The notes under the pieces: generated by a model
Told to the model about the DNA's origin: nothing
Database searches by the model: none
The model's input: only the letters and a program-made list of their open reading frames with translations
In this document: one piece after another, positions 58,099-64,000 of the stretch
Layout: each line of letters begins with the position of its first letter
Numbering within the stretch: position 1 is the stretch's first letter
Position numbers and translations under genes: made by a program
DNA from: Bradyrhizobium pachyrhizi
GTDB lineage: Bacteria > Pseudomonadota > Alphaproteobacteria > Rhizobiales > Xanthobacteraceae
Length of the DNA: 64,000 nucleotides
Reading direction: 5' to 3'
Assembly (NCBI RefSeq): GCF_001189245.1
Contig: NZ_LFIQ01000114.1
Span: 154,638 to 218,637 of the forward strand

Positions 58099-59352
58099 AT
58101 GGACCGATTGTTGCGATACTTCTTGGGGCGCTTCATCCGCCGCGGTTCGATCACGTTCACGACCGCAAGCGGCGCTCAGTTCACCTGCGGTGACGGCACG
58201 GGCGTACCGGTCGCCGTGCGCTTCATGACGCGAGGAGCGGAACTCCGCATCCTGGTCGATCCCGAACTTTATCTCGGCGAAGCCTTCATGGACGGCACGT
58301 TCGTGGTGGAGCAAGGCACCATCGCCGACGTGCTCGCGGTCCTGATGGGTCAGGCAGCCATGCTGCCGAACTTTGCCAGGCTGCAAGCCTGGGTACGCTT
58401 CCTCGGACGCCGCGCCCAGCAGATCAATGTACGCGGCCGGTCCAAAAGCAACGTCGCCCGTCATTACGATCTCGACGGCCGCCTCTATTCCCTCTTCCTC
58501 GACGCGGACAAGCAATACAGCTGCGCCTATTTCGAGACGCCGGACGCGACGCTGGACGATGCCCAACTCGCCAAGAAGCGTCACCTCGCCGCAAAACTCC
58601 TGATCAAGCCCGGGCACCGCATCCTCGACATCGGTTCCGGCTGGGGTGGCCTTGGGCTCTATCTCGCCGAGATGAGCGGCGCCGACGTCACCGGCGTCAC
58701 GCTGTCGACCGAGCAGCTGCAAATTTCCAACGCCCGGGCGGCGGAGCGGAACCTCGCGCAATCGGCGCGCTTCCTGCTGCAGGACTACCGCGACATTCCC
58801 GGGCCGTTCGACCGCATCGTCTCGGTCGGCATGTTCGAGCATGTCGGGGTCGCCTACTATGAAACCTTCTTCGCGCGCTGCGCCGAACTGCTCAGCGACG
58901 ACGGTGTCATGGTGCTGCATTCGATCGGCCGCTCCACCGGCCCCGACGTCACCAGCCCCTGGATCCGGAAATACATCTTCCCCGGCGGCTACATTCCCGC
59001 CCTGTCCGAGGTCATGCCGGCGATCGAGAAGGCCGGATTACTGATCTGCGACATGGAGATCCTGCGCCTGCACTATGCCGAGACGCTGAAGGCGTGGCGC
59101 GAGCGCTTCATGGCGCGACGCGAGGAGGCCGTGCGGCTCTACGACGAGACCTTTGCCCGAATGTGGGAATTCTACCTGGCCGCCTCGGAGATGTCGTTCC
59201 GCGTGCAGAACATGATGAACTTCCAGCTGCAGCTCACCAAGCGCCAGGGCATCGTCCCGATAACGCGCGACTATATCGGCGGCGAAGAAGCCCGCCTGCG
59301 GCTGAAGGAGGCCGGCGCGGCCAAGCCCCGGCTGCAACTGGCCGGCGAATAG
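58099..59352 (+). CDS. cfa: Cyclopropane-fatty-acyl-phospholipid synthase
   Basis: 417 residues from the ATG at 58099 (MDRLLRYFLGRFIRRG); an in-frame start at 58024 adds 25. The SAM-binding motif ILDIGSGWGGLGLYLAEM is around residue 176 and downstream RVQNMMNFQLQLTK is the conserved C-terminus. Converts cis double bonds in membrane lipids to cyclopropane rings; this fits the nearby desaturase at 51144. Divergent from the cytochrome-like gene across 258 bp. Confidence 0.95.
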   Translation: MDRLLRYFLGRFIRRGSITFTTASGAQFTCGDGTGVPVAVRFMTRGAELRILVDPELYLGEAFMDGTFVVEQGTIADVLAVLMGQAAMLPNFARLQAWVRFLGRRAQQINVRGRSKSNVARHYDLDGRLYSLFLDADKQYSCAYFETPDATLDDAQLAKKRHLAAKLLIKPGHRILDIGSGWGGLGLYLAEMSGADVTGVTLSTEQLQISNARAAERNLAQSARFLLQDYRDIPGPFDRIVSVGMFEHVGVAYYETFFARCAELLSDDGVMVLHSIGRSTGPDVTSPWIRKYIFPGGYIPALSEVMPAIEKAGLLICDMEILRLHYAETLKAWRERFMARREEAVRLYDETFARMWEFYLAASEMSFRVQNMMNFQLQLTKRQGIVPITRDYIGGEEARLRLKEAGAAKPRLQLAGE

Positions 59353-59372
59353 GCCCGAAGGAACAGGTGCTG

Positions 59373-59594
59373 CTAGTTGCGCAGGCTATAGGCCGATCCG
59401 CAATGGCCAAAGGTCGGCGCCGGACGCGCCAGATGCGCCGCGGCGGCCGAAATCAAGCTGGCATCGCAGGGAACAGTGCGGACTTCGGGACGCGCCGCCT
59501 GCTCCATGGCATCGACAAGCGCCACCAGCCAGCGGCGGTCCATGCCATCTGCCCGGCCAAGCCTTGATCGCACAGTTTGAAACTCTCGAGCCAT
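59373..59594 (-). CDS. Possible small protein of unknown function, 73 residues
   Basis: An open frame with ATG at 59594 (MAREFQTVRSRLGRADGMDR) or TTG at 59663 shows plausible helical charge pattern (WLVALVDAMEQAARPEVRT) and ends in SAYSLRN. There is no good ribosome binding site, so this is weak. No recognised family. Confidence 0.3.
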   Translation of the reverse strand: MAREFQTVRSRLGRADGMDRRWLVALVDAMEQAARPEVRTVPCDASLISAAAAHLARPAPTFGHCGSAYSLRN

Positions 59595-59727
59595 CGCCGC
59601 CGTATCTTGCCTGAGCGAAGACAACCCGGAATCCGCCGGGTCGTTCCCGCGAACCTGCCGCAAAGAAAGTGCGGCGCATGTGATCTACTTCACAGAGGTC
59701 TGTCCCGGGCTGTCGTAGTGGTCCGGA

Positions 59728-59850
59728 ATGACCCGAGAAACACACCAGACGATGTTGGACCCGCAGCGCGATATCGCGACCGACTACGCCCTGATCGCCA
59801 CTGGCGTGGTGGCCGCATTGATCGCGCTGGCCTTCCTCATCCTGGTCTGA
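59728..59850 (+). CDS. Possible 40-residue single-span membrane peptide
   Basis: ATG at 59728, 40 residues: polar N-terminus (MTRETHQTMLDPQRDIATDY) and one hydrophobic helix (ALIATGVVAALIALAFLILV) at the C-terminus. The DYALIATGVVAALIA stretch faintly recalls Flp-type prepilin, but the usual Glu at the fifth position after the processing Gly is replaced and no assembly genes adjoin. Ribosome binding site is weak (GGTCCGGA). Confidence 0.4.
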   Translation: MTRETHQTMLDPQRDIATDYALIATGVVAALIALAFLILV

Positions 59851-60008
59851 GAAATCGACGCCAACAGCCGCCTCGCCTCTCCATGGGTCCGCTCGCCTGG
59901 CAAAAGGTTCAGGCTGCGTCCAATTTTTGCCAAGACCGTGCTGATCGGCCGGCTCCCGCCCGGTTTCGGACAAAACCCCAGTCAAGCGGAATGCATCCGG
60001 CTGTTTCG

Positions 60009-60034
60009 GATTCACACCTCGCGTTGTGTGAATC
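60009..60034. promoter_or_regulatory. GATTCACAC dyad upstream of dnaB
   Basis: Perfect 9-bp arms GATTCACAC (60009-60017) and GTGTGAATC (60026-60034) with an 8-bp spacer. Each arm carries a GANTC (CcrM) methylation site. It ends 107 bp before the dnaB ATG. The rest of 59353-60141 holds no other clear feature. Confidence 0.55.
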
Positions 60035-60141
60035 GTGCATAAGAAACATCCGTCCTTTCGCTTCGTGCCGGGCTGGCGCTTCATCGCCGCCCCACAGCCG
60101 AAAATCTCAGTAACGACGAAATCAGAAGACTAAGCTCGTCC

Positions 60142-61644
<1,503 letters not shown>

Positions 61645-61692
61645 GATCCGGACTCGGTTGAACGACGCAAGGCACCCGCGTAAAACTGAGCC

Positions 61693-62997
61693 ATGAACAT
61701 CGTGACTGACGCGAAATCGCAGCTGACACCCGAGGCCAGTTTGCTGGCGGCCCACCCGACCGCCAGCGGTATCCTCACCATCGACCTCGACGCCATCATC
61801 GCCAACTGGCGCAAGCTCGAGAAGACCGCGGTGCCGGCCGAGTGCGCCGCCGTGGTCAAGGCCAACGCCTATGGCTGCGGCGCCGAGCAGGTTGCGCGGG
61901 CGCTGGCCAAGGCCGGCTGCAAGACCTTCTTCGTCGCCAGCGTCGAGGAGGCCGCCGCGGTGCGCGCGGCCGCTCCCGAGGCGACGGTGTATTCGCTCGG
62001 CGGCTTCTTCCAGAACACCGGCGACGCCTACGCCAGGATCGACTGCAAGCCGGTGATCGGCGATCTCAACGAGCTCGCCGAATGGGACGTGTTCTGCCGC
62101 CGCTCCGGCTGGTCCGGCGGCGCCGCCATCCATATCGACACCGGCATGAACCGGCTGGGGCTCACGGTCAGCGAGGCGCAGGGCATCATCCCGCGGATCA
62201 ACGCCGGCGACCACGGCATCACGCTGGTCATGAGCCACCTCGCCTCCGCCGAATTGCTCAACAATCCTGCCAACGCCAAGCAGCTCGCGAGCTTCCGCGA
62301 GATCGCGAGCCTGTTCACCGGCGTGCCGGCCTCGCTGGCGAATTCTTCCGGCGTGTTTCTCGGCGCGCAATTCCAGTTCGAGATGGTGCGGCCGGGCTGT
62401 GCGCTCTATGGCGTCAATCCGACGCCGGAGGCCGACAACCCTATGCAGCAGGTGGTCGACCTCAAGGCGCGCATCGTGCAGATCCGCAACATCGACCGCG
62501 GCGAGACCGTCGGCTATGGCGGCACCTGGACCGCGCGCCGGCCGACCCGGCTTGCGATCGTCGCCGCCGGCTATGCCGACGGCTATTTCCGCGCCGCCAG
62601 CGCCAATGACGGCACCCGCGGCGCCGAGGTCGTGGTCGCCGGCAAGCGCTGCCCGATCGCCGGCCGCGTCTCGATGGACCTGATCGCGGTCGATGTCACC
62701 GACCTCGACAAGAATGCCGTGCGGCGCGGCCACATGGTGACGCTAATCGGCGAAGGCATCACGGTCGACGAGGTCGCGCATCATTTCGGCACCATCGGCT
62801 ACGAGGTGCTGACCAGCCTCGGCCGCCGCTTCGCGCGCATCTACAAGGGCGGCGATGCCGTCGCCGCGAGAAGCGACGCGGTCACCGAGACGAGCGAGCC
62901 GGCTGCCACGCCCGCTGCGCCGCCAGCCTTGCCAACAGCAGCGCCCGCTGCGCCGCCGCCACTGCCGGCCGCCGAGCCAACAGCGACGTCCACCTGA
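61693..62997 (+). CDS. alr: Alanine racemase
   Basis: PLP enzyme for D-alanine in peptidoglycan synthesis. 434 residues: PLP-Lys in VVKANAYGCGAEQVA, catalytic Tyr in ETVGYGGTWTA. The core ends near residue 390 (RRFARIYKGGDAVAARS). A Pro/Ala-rich tail of about 40 residues (AATPAAPPALPTAAPAAPPP...) follows, which is not typical of the family. It is 48 bp after dnaB. Confidence 0.97.
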   Translation: MNIVTDAKSQLTPEASLLAAHPTASGILTIDLDAIIANWRKLEKTAVPAECAAVVKANAYGCGAEQVARALAKAGCKTFFVASVEEAAAVRAAAPEATVYSLGGFFQNTGDAYARIDCKPVIGDLNELAEWDVFCRRSGWSGGAAIHIDTGMNRLGLTVSEAQGIIPRINAGDHGITLVMSHLASAELLNNPANAKQLASFREIASLFTGVPASLANSSGVFLGAQFQFEMVRPGCALYGVNPTPEADNPMQQVVDLKARIVQIRNIDRGETVGYGGTWTARRPTRLAIVAAGYADGYFRAASANDGTRGAEVVVAGKRCPIAGRVSMDLIAVDVTDLDKNAVRRGHMVTLIGEGITVDEVAHHFGTIGYEVLTSLGRRFARIYKGGDAVAARSDAVTETSEPAATPAAPPALPTAAPAAPPPLPAAEPTATST

Positions 62998-63027
62998 CAT
63001 GATCAAGGTTCGCGATTGCCGGTGCGC

Positions 63028-63798
63028 ATGAAGATCGCGACCTTCAACATCAACAACGTCAACCGCCGCCTGCCCAACCTGTTGCGCTGGCTCAAGACCG
63101 CCAAGCCCGACATCGTCAGCCTGCAGGAGCTGAAGGCCAGCGACGCCGAATTTCCCGCGGCCGCGCTCGAGCAGGCCGGCTACGGCGCGGTGTGGCAGGG
63201 ACAGAAGACCTGGAACGGCGTCGCCATCCTCGCGCGCAAGGCCGAGCCGGTGCTGATCCGCACCGCCCTGCCCGGCGATGCCGGCGATCACGAAGCACGC
63301 TACATCGAAGCCGCGGTGCGCGGCATCGTCGTCACCAGCCTCTATCTGCCGAACGGCAATCCGCAGCCCGGGCCGAAATTCGATTACAAGCTCGCCTGGT
63401 TCAAGCGACTGCGCGCCCATGCCGCCAAGCTGCTCAAAGAGGACGTCCCGGTGGTGCTCGCCGGCGACTACAATGTCGCGCCGACGCCGTTCGACATCTA
63501 CCCGACGCGCTCCTGGGACAAGGATGCGCTGATCCAGCCGAAGAGTCGCGCCGCCTTCAAGGCGCTGGTCGATCAGGGCTGGTGCGATGCGATCCGCACC
63601 CTGCATCCGGACGATCAGATGTTCACCTTCTGGGACTACAAGCGCCAGCGCTGGCCACGCGATGCAGGCCTGCGGCTCGATCATCTCCTGCTCAGCCCCG
63701 CAGTGGCGCCACGGCTCGTGAAAGCCGGCGTCGACCGCGCCATCCGCGGCGAAGACGGCGCCAGCGATCACGCGCCGGCGTGGGTGGTGCTGAGGTGA
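63028..63798 (+). CDS. xth: Exodeoxyribonuclease III (Xth)
   Basis: 256 residues from the ATG at 63028 (MKIATFNINNVNRR); a TTG at 63016 adds four. AP endonuclease motifs IVSLQELKASD, GDYNVAPT and SDHAPAWV are in the family positions. Repairs abasic sites. It lies 30 bp after alr. Confidence 0.94.
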   Translation: MKIATFNINNVNRRLPNLLRWLKTAKPDIVSLQELKASDAEFPAAALEQAGYGAVWQGQKTWNGVAILARKAEPVLIRTALPGDAGDHEARYIEAAVRGIVVTSLYLPNGNPQPGPKFDYKLAWFKRLRAHAAKLLKEDVPVVLAGDYNVAPTPFDIYPTRSWDKDALIQPKSRAAFKALVDQGWCDAIRTLHPDDQMFTFWDYKRQRWPRDAGLRLDHLLLSPAVAPRLVKAGVDRAIRGEDGASDHAPAWVVLR

Positions 63799-63875
63799 TG
63801 CACCGGCATCACGCCTCGTGACAATCGGCATGATGGTGGTCGCGACGTGGATCGGATGATGCCGCACACACCGCC

Positions 63876-63997
63876 GTCGTCCCGGCGCAGGCCGGGACCC
63901 ATAACCACAGAATTGGCTTGGTAGGGAAAGCTGTGGCCCCAGCGTCGTGCAACAATCGCCTTCGGTGGCTATGGGTCCCGGCCTGCGCCGGGACGAC
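63876..63997. repeat. 122-bp inverted repeat element
   Basis: 33-bp arms (63876-63908 and 63965-63997) are inverted copies with a single mismatch; the arms begin GTCGTCCCGGCG and end CCATAACCAC/GTGGCTATGG. The same ends occur at 17108-17141 and 17198-17212, and GTCGTCCC...GGGACGAC at 30871. A known Bradyrhizobium-type palindromic element, I believe. It is the last feature of the window. Confidence 0.8.
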
Positions 63998-64000
63998 ATC

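Noticed and set aside
59728..59850. Flp-type prepilin
   Set aside because: Glu position not conserved and no tad/cpa genes nearby; similarity is limited to a hydrophobic helix.

Overview
The window is a GC-rich chromosomal segment from an alphaproteobacterium. It is most likely Bradyrhizobium or a close relative in the Nitrobacteraceae. This rests on protein character, on alphaproteobacterial gene neighbourhoods (purN-purM / pgsA-hdaA-ppk-ppx; lptF-lptG-lptD-surA-pdxA-rsmA; fabD-fabG-acpP-fabF-mltG-yicC-gmk; rpsF-rpsR-DUF2232-rplI), and on dispersed intergenic palindromes that I recognise from Bradyrhizobium genomes. There is no rRNA, tRNA, CRISPR array, prophage or insertion sequence. Nearly all of the window is housekeeping DNA.

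Layout. 1-9.7 kb: 5' part of a malic enzyme, a large membrane-anchored protein of unknown function, aspS, selO, a divergent oxidoreductase/LysR pair, and a small gene followed by a YciE-type ferritin-like gene. 9.8-17 kb: OsmC-like protein, a 36-residue membrane peptide, a chromate transporter, an acyltransferase, and a 1155-residue SAM-cyclase-ATPase-TPR regulator followed by a repeat-filled gap. 17.5-28 kb: rnd, cspA, purMN, pgsA, hdaA, ppk, ppx, a TerC-like membrane protein and ndk. 28-42.7 kb: a Gly/Trp/His-rich secreted peptide, an ABC-F ATPase, a lipoprotein, holC, pepA, then the LPS-export run lptF-lptG-lptD with a SurA-like chaperone, pdxA, rsmA and a zinc alcohol dehydrogenase. 43-51 kb: a Pro/Ala-rich membrane protein, then gmk, yicC, mltG, fabF, acpP, fabG and fabD on the minus strand. 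51-59.4 kb: a TetR-fatty acid desaturase operon, the rpsF-rplI operon, a TetR-thioesterase operon, a cytochrome-like protein and a cyclopropane fatty acid synthase. 60-64 kb: dnaB, alr, an exonuclease III-type gene and a large inverted repeat.

How the genes work together. Envelope lipid biology dominates 33-59 kb: LPS export, fatty acid synthesis, desaturation, cyclopropanation, thioester hydrolysis and septal peptidoglycan cleavage. Polyphosphate turnover (ppk-ppx) has a plausible Pho box. hdaA and dnaB connect the window to replication control.

I see no convincing new multi-gene system. The observations most worth a second look are: an apparent one-base frameshift at the start of the desaturase, which is otherwise ATGA-coupled to its TetR gene; a perfect 17-bp TetR operator over that operon's likely promoter; a second TetR operator ahead of a thioesterase; five 14-bp units, two of them clear short palindromes, upstream of fabD; a TTAA-N7-TTAA CtrA-type site between pepA and lptF; a GANTC-bearing dyad ahead of dnaB; a terminator-like hairpin in the cspA leader; and a ribosomal protein S6 with a three-unit FRGDRE tail. 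All functional statements come from reading the sequence; no database search was run.
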